Of a DNA stretch of 64,000 nt, positions 25,301 to 35,149 are shown in pieces. Source of the DNA: Dryococelus australis (taxonomy: Eukaryota > Arthropoda > Insecta > Phasmatodea > Phasmatidae); contig CM057005.1 in NCBI GenBank assembly GCA_029891345.1, positions 59,413,760 to 59,477,759 of the forward strand. The letters run 5' to 3'. Each line of letters opens with the position of its first letter. The stretch's first letter is position 1. Position numbers and translations under genes: made by a program. Under the pieces are notes generated by a model. That model made no database searches. It was not told the origin of the DNA and worked only from the letters and a program-made list of their open reading frames with translations.

Positions 25301-25704
25301 GATAAGAAATTGTATATAACTACAAGATATATAATAAAAATAAAAATGAATTGTTATACAAAACAGAACACTGTACATTATACATTACAAAGCTTATTAC
25401 GTTCAGGACACGTATTGCTAAAGAAATCCGTACAAAAATTCAAATTAAATGTAAATCAAATTTAATGTAATCGCTAATACTGAAGAAATATGAATCTTTC
25501 ACATTGCAGCATCAACTCAATATAATAGTAAACAAGAAAATTCAGAAAATGCATTACTTTGTTAAAGAAATTTTAATTTCATAATTTCGCATTAAAATGA
25601 TTTAATTCATTAAGGAAATCATATTTACTTTAGTAAAATTACATTTTATTACCAAATCCAGTTATTTACGTTGTTTGCATAGGTTCCCCAGGGAGGGTGG
25701 GGAG
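22353..25704. other. Left interior of the Maverick-like element: nothing recognisable
   Basis: This is where a Maverick DNA polymerase would be expected, but no polymerase motif or long frame is visible. A short sequence at 22358-22385 (caacgacaagcccagctaaa) repeats part of the terminal repeat at about 22092-22118. Two tandem 38-bp units lie at 25167-25239 (ttcgaatcccaggtaaggca and ttcgattcccagctaaggca), resembling the T-arm of a tRNA. Confidence 0.5.
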
Positions 25705-25716
25705 GATGGTGTCTGG

Positions 25717-25782
25717 TATATATATACACGTGTAGGAGCAGCACTCCTCAGTGTTCATCCATCTGCCGCGGGGAGCGGACCG
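25717..25782 (+). promoter_or_regulatory. Orphan core promoter: TATA box, initiator and DPE
   Basis: A TATATATA box (25717-25726) is followed by CTCAGTG, an arthropod-type initiator with the A at 25750, about 31-33 bases downstream. From that A, positions +28 to +32 (25777-25781) read GGACC, which fits the downstream promoter element RGWYV. The transcript would have a GC-rich leader and a first AUG only at about 26078. The arrangement is typical of retrotransposon LTRs as well as genes, but I cannot find LTR ends or a following gag-pol frame. Confidence 0.45.
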
Positions 25783-28700
25783 CCTCTCCAGGCGAGGGTT
25801 CCGTGGCAGCCGGCACGGCTTCAATTACCGCACTTCAATTACCTCTGGCGAGTAGTTCTTGTTAGAACTGCTTGCTTTTGTCAGTGAAATATAGTGTGGA
25901 TAGTTCTTTTTAGAACTTCTGTACGAATTGAAAGTTAAGTTCCCTTTCGTTTTGTTAGGTTTAAATACAAAAATATAGTTTCTTTAGTGCTAGGAGAACA
26001 CAGAGTGCCAGTCGTCCCCTGCCTCCCTGGCCTTGTCTGCGGTAGAGGGGAGGAGAATAGGAGGGAGGTGCTTGGAGAATGTACACCAGCCAACAGAGTG
26101 AGGTACACAGTAGACATGCTGTACACCTGTTTGTGACCAGTGAAAATGGCCAGCACGATTGCTGCCATAGAAACCCAAGTCTCAGCGAATCTGGAGATCA
26201 TAATTGTGGATTTTCATTATTTCTATTGGGATTTTATTAAATTAGTATAACTTTGCATTATTTCTAAAAATGTTTTTGGATTTCATTGTATTTTACCAGG
26301 AGTATTTTTAATTAGTTTTGCTGCATACATTAAAATTCTTTCTTCAGTACTTGTTATATCATAAGAATTTCTTGCAGTATTTTAGTAAATTTGTTTAACT
26401 TTTTTCAATATTCGTTTCAATTCATTACAGTTTCTTAACAAATTGTTTAATTGTTAGATTTTGAATTAATTTCATTAAACTTTCATATGAATTAGTTAAA
26501 GCTTTTAGGATTTACTTAAAATTTATTAACTTTTATAATTTCTTCACCAGTTGCTTAAATTTTACTAGGATTTGTTAAAATATTTATAATTTTGTTAGTT
26601 TTATGTATTTTTAATAGTTTTGCATATTCTTAAGATTTTTCAAGGGTGAGCTGTTGTGTGTTTGTTGTGGGAATTATGGAACAGCTAAAAAAAAGGGATA
26701 ACTAAGCCACTTGTGTACTGCACACTTCGAAGGTGCATAGCCTTGGCTCCCAAGATTGTTCTGAATGAGTTGTTTGGGGAAGGATGACTAATGATGGATG
26801 AATGGACCTTGACTACTTCTAACGAGTGAAATTTCTTGATGTGTACGTGATGCGGTCGTTTGGGCATATAATATAAATTTAAGTAGTTTTAAGATTTTTC
26901 AAGGGTGGGTTTCAATTATGTCTGATTTGTAAATTATGGAACAGTTAAAACAAGGGAAAACTAAGCCACTTGTGCGCTCCCCGATGTTAGATTATGATTA
27001 TAGTTAGTTGTAGATGGTTAACTATTAGGTCTGTTCGACCCACGCTTGGAAGGTGCATAGCCTTAGCTCTCAAGCTTGTTCTGAATGAGTTGTTTGGGGA
27101 ATGATGGCTGTAATGATGAATAAATTGACCTTGAGTACTACTAATGATTGTGGAATGATTATAAATAAGTTTAATATTTGTAATTAGATTTTAAGTATTT
27201 TATTTAGTTTTATGAGTGTACATTTTTAAAATAAATAAAATTTAAGTCATTTGAAAGACTTTTTTTTCATTTATGCCATTTTTAAGAATTTTTTTAAACT
27301 TGAAGTAATATTTAAGAATTTTAACAAGTGTTTTAAATGTTAATTTGTAGAGAGTAACAGATTAATGCCCCTCGCTAAAACTTCCCAGACAAAAATAGTT
27401 ACAACATTTATAAAAAAAATTTACAATGTCAAATATATTTAATGGTGTCTAATACTTGAATTTTTTACAGTTTCAAATACTTTGCAGTGTCAAGTATTTC
27501 ATTTTACTTTTAAAATTAATATTTAAAGTTTTGTGTTAAACAAATCATTTTTGATAGTTAAAATAAGATAACTTGTGTAAATTCAAAGGTGATAGTATTA
27601 AATGCATTGTTGTAAACACAGCTCGCTTGTTATGAAGCATGACGACCATGCACGCAGAGGTGTTAGAATAGTGAGTGAAGTACCTTGCTGTATAGTGAAC
27701 TGTAACTGTCGCACACCGGGCTACAGCAGTCATGTTGGCCGGCACGTCACAGAGTTAGAGGTGGGCAAGTAAAAGGGAAAATGGAAGCCATAACTCTTGG
27801 GGTGGCATTTCGCGCAGGCTTAGGCTGCTGTGTGGGGAATGGAGGATGATGGGAAAGCACTCGTGCGCAGGGATGATCTTAAGGTGTGCGGCAGGGGGAT
27901 GATGGGTAAGCGCGTATGCACAGAGGCAAAAGACTGTGGCGGGGAAAGGGGATGGTAGCCGTTACATGGCACTAGGTAGCCAAGCTGGCCCCCTCCTTCC
28001 TACAAAAGTTCTTTCACCATGTTCTCTCACCTCGCACTATATCCCTCCCTTTTCCTGTCGTGTTCCCTTACAAGCCTCGTTACACACAACTCCAACAGCC
28101 TCCCTCCCTCCCACCCTCTCCTCATCTTGCATTCATGCCTCTACGTGCCTCCCTTGCCACCGCCATGCTCGACCCCGCTTATTCCACAGTGCTCTCTTGC
28201 CGCAACTTGTTTCCCTCAGCTCCCACAGCCTAGCTTTGTCTCACACATCTCAGCTTGCCTCCAGCCACTCACTCTTGCCACCCGCAGTTCCGGTCTATAT
28301 TGTAAACAAACTCCCTCATGGTTCAGTGTGCATTGCAGGAAATATAATCTCTTGTGCTGTGGACAATTCTCCGTATACACAAGTCTTTACTGCGTTAAAT
28401 ATGAATGATTTCGCTGTGAAATATGTTTGCCTGAAAGTAAAATGTCTGCAAAGCGCCTTCCTCTGCTGTGAGGGATTTCAAATACTTACGCGATATATTT
28501 AAACTAAGAGTTATTGGCCGAGGTGATGATGTAGTTAAATCTATCAGAGGCTTCCTACACCTTGAAAAAAAATCTTTCAAAGTTTGCGTCAGTACTAGTT
28601 TGGTCATTATGAATGCACATTTAGAGTTGATTGTTAAGTATACATAACCAGAGTTTATGTAATATTATGTTATCAGAATTAGTTTGTGTATAATTCATGC

Positions 28701-28856
28701 ATTTGTAAACTCAGTAAAACCAAAAAGTAATTTCAAATAATTTATTTTGCTACATTTGTATTACAAAATACATATTGAGAATAATAGATGTTACCAGAAA
28801 CACACATTTACATCATTTCTTCCCTTTGATACTTGTAGTATTTCCATGTGTTTGAT
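25783..28856. other. Interior of the Maverick-like element: duplications, no clear gene
   Basis: Two direct repeats of about 200 bp occur at about 26626-26835 and 26888-27150; both contain attatggaacag, aactaagccacttgtg, gaaggtgcatagcctt and ttctgaatgagttgtttggg. At 27780-27930 short ggatgatggg motifs recur. The longest frame in the window (plus 27936-28502) is Ser/Pro/Leu-rich translation of a CT-rich tract and is not convincing as a gene. Confidence 0.45.
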
Positions 28857-29128
28857 TGTCTTGTAGTAAATCAGGAAAAGGGCGAATACATTTCTTCGAT
28901 GGTAGACTTGTTTTTGAACACATGGTAAAAAGGACTTTTGTCAGATCTGGACAAGATATTAAATCAATACAATTTTCACCTTCTAATGAACAGTGGATAT
29001 TTTTTAATTATGCATTTGAGTTTCCAGAGATGCAAATATCAATTGAGTGCAAAAAAGAGATATTTACAAAACTGAAACTGTTACTTTCCAAAACATTTTG
29101 TAAAAGGATTACTCCAACATGCAAATAA
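28857..29128 (+). CDS. Unrecognised open frame in the Maverick-like element
   Basis: About 90 codons with ordinary, non-repetitive composition (start region SKSGKGRIHFFDG, end KRITPTCK). The nominal start codon is probably not the true one, because sensible sequence begins at about codon 3. It lies in the capsid-gene half of the element but on the opposite strand. It may be a relic of an accessory Maverick gene or an exon. I recognise no family. Confidence 0.25.
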
Positions 29129-29276
29129 CTTGCTAATATTCAATTTACACTTTGATTTCTATACTAACAAGCATGCGACCTCATTCTAGTCTTGATCCAT
29201 CTTTACAAAGTAATGGTTTGCATAAACAAGTACATTTATATCTACTAAATTCCACTTGTTAGTCCACAATATGGTC

Positions 29277-29829
29277 TCAGCCTAGATAATGCCATATTAC
29301 TCGTATAATATCCACTGGTGATTCAGGAGGAGAATCATCATAATCTGTTTCACCCCAGTCTGTTATCAATGTCCAATTTACCATTAATCTAGAGTTTTCC
29401 TCTGCAGAGAATAATATTGAATTAGAATTAGATGTTTTACATAATTGTTTGAACAATGGACATTTGTATTCTTTTTGAATATCTGTTACTTTCCCATTAC
29501 ACCCACTTTCGAAAATATGTTTTTGATCAACTTCATATATATATTTCACAATTATTTAAGTATTGCTTGCAAATATCTTCAATATTCTCCTACACCATAC
29601 ATCTACTCTCCCATTTTAGACTGTGGTGGTGTTTGCTTGCCCATCTATTAGTTTTCTTGTATTTTGGAGTTTAATATTTCCAGTGGAACAATGGTTTGAA
29701 GCTGAATACAGTTGTGTATTCCTCCATATCAGTAATAGCCAATTATTTAATGATAAAGTTTTCTGGGGATTAAAAACCATGCACATTGAAAAACATATTT
29801 TTAATACCCTTAACTTGTTGTCTAATGAC
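29277..29829 (-). pseudogene. Unrecognised coding relic downstream of the capsid gene
   Basis: A 90-codon open frame (29549 down to 29277) contains several Cys (SGCNG, EYKCPLFKQLC) and an acidic segment WGETDYDDSPPESP. Upstream, 29550-29829 shows further coding-like pieces in shifted frames (for example NIEDICKQYLNN just before it), consistent with a frameshifted longer gene. It follows the capsid-like gene in the same direction, so it was probably another structural or accessory gene of the element. I do not recognise the family. Confidence 0.3.
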
Positions 29830-31060
29830 TCAAGTCATTGTCTTTGCCAGCATATCTCTTACATTATAGCTTGCCAATCTATTCTTAATTATTAATTCAT
29901 AAGCTTGTGTATTTGCCAGCATTGATGAATTTGTAATTATTTCGATTTGTGAATCAATTACACTAGTACTGATGGTATTGTTATGTTTGCTTACATAAAA
30001 TACATTATAACGTTCCTCTGGTTTTAAATTATTCAGGTTCTAGGATCGGTGAGCTGATTTTGTTATAATACATTTCCTGAAACTTTGAGTACATATAGTA
30101 GGAAATAAAGAATTCCCCATTTCCAAAGTTTGTATTTAAATCCATATAGGGATAAGCTTGATTGTTTAGATACATTTTAATATTTTTAATGTCACGATTA
30201 TGAAATACTGATCTATCAGCTTTTAAATTGCTTTGTTGATTTGTTTGAAAACAAATAAAACAAGTCATGGTTTCTCAGATGAAAAAATTGATTTCACAGT
30301 CCATACTACTTTTTGTGATGTTGGTAGAGTTGGAAAAGTTTCCACAGTCCACAATCTGAATGCATTATCTAGATTTGTTTCTTTTTTGGTATCTTTTTTA
30401 AAGTTTACACATTCACGAGTATTAATTTCAATATTTGGCATTAGCCATTCTACAGTGTTTAATTCAAATGTTATACCTTCCTTGTTATTAGCTGTATAAT
30501 ATATGGCATTCAAATGTGTGTTACCAAATAGAATAACTAATTCTTGTTTAGCATTTAATATTACATGTTTATAGTCTTCAGCAAATCCTAGTATCATACT
30601 TTGAGGTATAACAACTTTGTATTTTCTGGCTGTGTTTATTTGTAGTGTAAAATTATTAACATTGCTCCACCCAGCCATTAGCCCTATATGAAGATTGTTT
30701 ACAGTTCCTGAGCGATAGTACTTCACCATGGAAGTAATTGCAACATCCCATGATTGGTCGATTTCAACACCATTGAGCAGATATGCAATTCTATGGATTA
30801 ATTGGATTATTCAATTTCTTACTATTCCTGTAGTTACTGGATTTGTTGCAGCTGCTGTCTTTTTAATTGTTCTTCTAAACCTGAAACTTGATTTCGACAG
30901 TAATGTGTAAATACCATGGTTTTGTATAGCAATCCTTATTTCTGATGGAAACATATACGGACCTGTTCGGAATGGTTCATACACATGTATTTCAATATTG
31001 GTGATAGTGTCTTCATAACTTATTGGTTCTTACACATTAAATACGTATTCCATTTCTATT
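29830..31060 (-). pseudogene. Double-jelly-roll major-capsid-like protein, degraded
   Basis: Read on the minus strand across several frames, this covers an almost whole capsid-like protein. An N-terminal part contains YEPFRTGPYMFPSEIRIAIQ and HGIYTL (about 30905-30985). A central part LNGVEIDQSWDVA follows, and then the 154-codon frame (30729-30265) with EWLMPNIEIN and AFRLWTVETFP. A frameshift at about 30268 leads to ICFQTNQQSNLKADRSV, YLNNQAYPYMDLNTNF and MYSKFQEMYY. A second shift near 30030 leads to a C-terminal part ending KTMT with a stop at 29830-29832. This order of motifs is that of the double-jelly-roll-like proteins encoded by Maverick-related elements in invertebrates. In a virus such a protein builds the icosahedral shell. 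At least two frameshifts and one in-frame stop (near 30815) make it a pseudogene. Confidence 0.75.
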
Positions 31061-31289
31061 AACAGCATGTCCTAATGCCTTTAAAAACTATTTGTTGCCC
31101 TGTTAACATTACAGGTATCTTGTTTGAAATGAGTATTTTATGATTTTTTTATGAAATTTTATAGTAACTCTCTTCAAAATACATTTTTTAAGAAAACAGT
31201 TTTTAAATCATGTGTTTACTTTGTGGCCATATGGACTACTATACACAATACCCATTTTGATTGTAATAAACATGGAATGCATGTGTTTA

Positions 31290-31913
31290 TATAACTTTTT
31301 AAAATGTAATTGAATGGTAATTTCTTTGATTCTAAAATTAATCAGTTTACCCTATTGATTGACAATTCTAACAACTAATTCAACCACTGAATTAAACATT
31401 ACTGTAAGATATATCAATGCATTCAATTCTTCTATTGATTTTAAATCGGAGCCACTGCACACATGAATTCATGTATTGTATTTGTCGGTTTTCAATTCAA
31501 ATATGACTCGCCTACAATATTAACATTTATACAACATACATTAACCAACAATATATTGGCCTGTTTAGACTCTGTGGAATTGATTAGCTGGATATACTCT
31601 CCTTTCATATCCTAACATATTTGCAGTTGAATTGTCTTATGTGAAATCGATATCGACATTACTATACATCATACTAGTTAATGTAATTGGATTTAAACGT
31701 AGTTGGAAATGTAAATTTTCAGGTAATGATGATTTTATGAATGTTTCTAAATCATCCAACTCATAAAATCCTACTGGTATCACAATCTTATACATTTTTT
31801 CATCATTGTTGAATGTAAAAAATTGACTGTCTATTTCGATGTTTTGTATGCTGTTGTAAATATCAAATTCTATTTTACTTATTTGCCATCGTCCCTCTAA
31901 CTTCAAAACTGGG

Positions 31914-31915
<2 letters not shown>
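31290..31915 (-). pseudogene. Penton/minor-capsid-like protein of the Maverick-like element
   Basis: The minus-strand frame begins after the TA tract with SPVLKLEGRWQISKIEFDIY and continues NSIQNIEIDSQFF, YKIVIPVGFYELDDLE and LHFQLRLNPITLTS to NVDIDFT. Then a stop is followed by in-frame continuation (MLGYE-like, YPANQFH), a further stop, THTIHEF-like sequence (here TNTIHEF) and finally GKLINFRIKEITIQLHF. This matches the companion capsid gene that sits beside the double-jelly-roll gene in related invertebrate elements; the product would be a vertex or minor capsid protein. The N-terminal end has been replaced by a (TA)n microsatellite, and three or more stops occur. Confidence 0.7.

Positions 31916-31972
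<57 letters not shown>
31916..31972. repeat. (TA)n microsatellite inside a capsid gene
   Basis: About 28 TA dinucleotides grown within the N-terminal coding part of the penton-like gene. Confidence 0.95.
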
Positions 31973-31975
<3 letters not shown>

Positions 31976-32433
31976 GAATTGCGACAAGTTTCCACTTAAT
32001 ATCAGTGTAATTGAGATATTACTATTGCAATTATTTATATTTTCTATTTATAGTCAAAAATATAAACATAAATGACCACAGTTTATTGTATTTGGTAATT
32101 GTTTCCTTTTGTAATGATATATTAATTGTGTGTTTTTCAAATAATTGCATATTTCAATTGGAGGATGTAAATCACCAAAACTGTCATAACACATTTATTG
32201 ATTTACATTTTTAATTAATGTCACCCAATGTGTTCCTTTGTTTAGTTTCGAATTTAAATTATAAATCATGTGTTCACAAAGTTTTGGTTTTAGTAAATCA
32301 TCTCTCATATACATAACTTGGAAATAGATAATATCCAGTTTCTTTACAAATACATTAATGTCTTTGTTTGTTAATGCACATTTTAGAAGACTATTTAAAA
32401 CTTTCTGTGTTTCCTTCCAAGTTAGGAGTTATT

Positions 32434-32888
32434 TCATCCTTGATTGACTTTATATGGTGTGGGATACATTCCTTTACCACTTGATTTACTTGATTTAGCA
32501 AGAGCTGAAACACCTCCCATTATGGATCCAAGAGCTGTTAAAGCAGGAAATATGAATTGCAATATTCCACCTGTCTGTTTTTTTTTTTGTTTCATTTTGC
32601 ATTTTATGCCCATGCCTCTTTTAACTTTTGCATGCATAACCTTGTCAATGACCCAAGCACCGAGCTTTTCACCTGTTGATGTCGATGTACTCTTCCTTAT
32701 ATTTTCTGCTTTATCTTTCTATAATGATATCCACTATGTTGTTCTTTCAAAAAATTGTTTGTTCGATCGTATACTATATACTGTTCTTTACAAGTGTTAT
32801 CCAAAGTATTTATTCCTTGATCGTTCCATGCTAAATGTTTTGCGAGCTTGGTTCTGGGTCTGAAATAATTGTATTTCAGTAAATGCAA
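32434..32888 (-). pseudogene. PLA2-like/hydrophobic minor capsid protein, catalytic pair lost
   Basis: The upstream frame (32888-32697) contains TKLAKHLAWNDQGINTLD and CKEQYIVYD. In active phospholipase-A2-like domains of parvovirus VP1 and of Maverick-related elements this place reads with a His-Asp pair and a Tyr (HDxxY); here His-Asp is Gln-Tyr (codons CAG TAT). After a frame change near 32690 the second frame (32637-32434) has a basic stretch (KVKRGMGIKCKMKQKKKQ), a glycine-rich hydrophobic segment (GGILQFIFPALTALGSIMGG) and a C-terminal GKGMYPTPYK. In related elements this arrangement is one protein, thought to act on membranes during entry. The loss of the catalytic pair, plus the frameshift, marks a relic. 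Confidence 0.7.
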
Positions 32889-33059
32889 TTCAAATGGTAA
32901 TTTGTTAATCGATGTATTCTATTTTGTGTGTCCTTTCTTGTTGTGTTAAGTAAGGACCATTGGTTTCAACTGAGTGCGAACCTATATATAGACCGAAACT
33001 TATGGTTTTTACATTATTAAATTACTTAATACTGTCTAGAAATTAAGGTTATAAAGCAA

Positions 33060-33727
33060 AATGTTCATCTGTTGGTAATTGTAATTACAAAAGAAAATGT
33101 AATTGAACAGAAACATGGCATATTTTTTCCACCAAATATACATTGTATAATAAGTGTTCCTTTTTCCTGTGGAAAAACTTGTGTTATTTTGTCAATGTAG
33201 GAACATTTGAATGGACTTAAGTTTGAAAATATTTGTGTTTTCTATAACAATTCAACAAGAGAAATAGCAATGATTAGTGACTATTTTATATTTAATTGAA
33301 GGAATGCAATATTTCCCTTTTACTGATAAAGAAGAAATTATAACTCCAAATGAAGCATTACCCAATTCAGTATATATTTGACTATGTTTGTTGTGAACCA
33401 CAGGTCGAAATACAGCAATACTTAAATTTTGGTAGATATTCAAATGTTGATTGTTTTTATCTAAGGCAAAGTTACGCACATATTCCAAAACATAATTTGC
33501 ATAATATTGTGAGTATGTTAATAGTGTTACAATGGACAATATGAATCTACATTATATTTACAATGGCCATATTTTAATCGATATGACATTTACAAAGTTT
33601 AAAGATGTGTGTTTTTACTGTTGGAAAAACAAATATGTTTTCTGGCAACTATACCAATGACTCTCCTATATAAAGAAAGATATAGGTCTGGAATTGACAG
33701 TTTTTTACTTCCTGACAAAGAATAGTG
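33060..33727 (+). pseudogene. FtsK/HerA-type genome-packaging ATPase, degraded
   Basis: From about 33060 the frame reads ...VIEQKHGIFFPPNIHCIIS and then a Walker A-like PFSCGKT (33159-33179); the Gly that normally precedes Pro is not kept. In-frame stops follow at 33198-33200 and 33297-33299. After a frameshift comes YFPFTDKEEIITPNEALPNS, and after another near 33375 a Walker B-like IFDYVCCE, where related ATPases have IFDD. Then NVDCFYLRQSYAHIPKH (sensor/glutamine finger region, about 33440-33500), NLHYIYNGH and a C-terminal RYRSGIDSFLLPDKE ending at a stop near 33727. These motifs in this order are diagnostic of the Maverick packaging ATPase, which would pump DNA into capsids. At least four lesions make it non-functional. 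Confidence 0.8.
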
Positions 33728-34071
33728 AGTATTTCAAAGTTCGGACCTAGCAGTATTAAACACTATGATTTAAATACCTGTTTAATAAGAAATTGCGATG
33801 GGAATTGTTATTTGAATAGACATCTATTACACAATGTGGGTGTGTTTTTGTGAAAGATACCAATGCAGTAAATATCGATTTGGAGAAATATAAGGATCTT
33901 GTTCGTCAAACGAATGTAACTAAACGTTCAGATGATTTGGTCGACAGATTAAAACTTCTCATTGCGTCGAGAGAGTCTGGGAATAATTCACATACAAACT
34001 AAATTGTTTCTATTATTGAAGAATTGTCTGAATATGGTTATACTGCTAATGAAGTTCAGTAAAATTCCTTA
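33728..34071 (+). pseudogene. Small coding relic between ATPase and integrase
   Basis: From about 33860 the frame reads DTNAVNIDLEKYKDLVRQ, then DDLVDRLKLLIASRESGNNS and, after one in-frame TAA, IVSIIEELSEYGYTANEVQ before a stop. It is rich in helix-forming and charged residues. Similar short helical segments lie between the ATPase and the integrase in related elements, so I take it as a decayed small gene or the N-terminal extension of the integrase. No enzymatic motif is seen. Confidence 0.5.
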
Positions 34072-34987
34072 AGAACTTCACACCCCTGCAAGGATAAGAT
34101 TTCTCAGAAGAGCAGTTGTTACTTAAGGTTTAAATTACCATTTTTCAAGCCAATTTGTGTGAAATGACATTGCCTTCGAAATATGATCAGGGATACAATT
34201 ATATTTAAACTGTTATATATGTTTATTCCAAACATGGTTGGGATATAGCAGTCAAGAACAAGACAGAGAAACAGGTTAGAAGAACAAGACAGAGAAACAG
34301 GTTAGCAACACAATGAAGATCATTTTGTGAGAAAGAACCCCAAATTCGCTCCAAATCGACCAAGGATCCGAATTTTTTCCTTCGCCATTCGGGAAGCTAA
34401 TGACAGATTATGGTATTAATCACTATACAACATATTCAAACCTTAAAGCCAATATGTTGGAACAATTTCATAAATCTATTAAGCAGTACATATATAAGCA
34501 TTTCACATCGAAGGGAACGTACAAATGGGTGGATGTTTTGCCTGAAATACTTAAAATTTATTATTTCAGATATAAAACTATCAAGATGCCTCCCGAAAAA
34601 GTTATGGGCAGTAAATTGATGAAACCTGTATACAATAATGTAAAAGTATTTGATGAGCAAAGCAAAAGTTTAAAGTTAGTATGTTTGTACAAGCGTCTAA
34701 GTTGAAGTCTGTCTCTGAGAAAAAACATTGATAATTGGTCTTATGAGATATTTAAAATTATTTCAGTTAGAGATTTATTTCCCAGAGTGTATCACCTCAA
34801 AACCTACTATGGGGAACCTATAAAAGGCAGATTTTATGAGCACAAATTGCAAAAAGTTAGTTCTCTAAATGAATATTTGGTTAATAAAATCATTAAAAGG
34901 GGAAAGAAGTAGGTCATTGGTTCGATTGAGAGGTTTCTCAAAGGCACGTGACTTGTGGGTGAAGAATAAGGCTCTTAAAATATTGTA
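34072..34987 (+). pseudogene. Retroviral-type integrase with chromodomain-like tail, degraded
   Basis: The relic opens with LHTPARIRFLRRAVVT, the pre-core segment of Maverick integrases, then a stop and QANLCEM, where active copies have Asp (QADL..M); the first catalytic Asp is therefore Asn. It continues SKYDQGYNYI-stop-TVIYVYSKHGW. A 26-bp exact tandem duplication (34254-34279 and 34280-34305) shifts the frame. The core resumes with QIDQGSEFF (second Asp kept) and, in the 101-codon frame from 34400, YSNLKANMLEQFHKSIKQYI (catalytic Glu region kept). After another shift come NWSYEIFKI and YYGEPIKGRFYEHKLQKV, and a chromodomain-like end RLRGFSKARDLWVKNKA with a stop near 34987. The enzyme would insert the element into chromosomes. 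It lies about 160 bp from the right terminal repeat. Confidence 0.85.
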
Positions 34988-35149
34988 ATATGATGTTTTG
35001 CAAATTGTTTTTATACATAATAAATTAACTGAAACTTATTTGATATGTCATTCATTTAATAAACCTGTGGATATTGATGAGAATTGAAAGTACAATTAGT
35101 TTGTAGTTGGTTTATTACAATTATTGTGCAATCATTCCTATTGTTTGGG

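Noticed and set aside
27936..28502. 188-codon frame, the longest in the window
   Set aside because: Its composition (Ser, Leu, Pro, Thr, Cys) follows from a CT-rich tract; an overlapping 129-codon frame has the same bias, and no motif is visible.
30728..30910. Plus-strand frame with a hydrophobic segment resembling a membrane protein
   Set aside because: It is the antisense shadow of the capsid-like gene, whose minus-strand motifs are clear.
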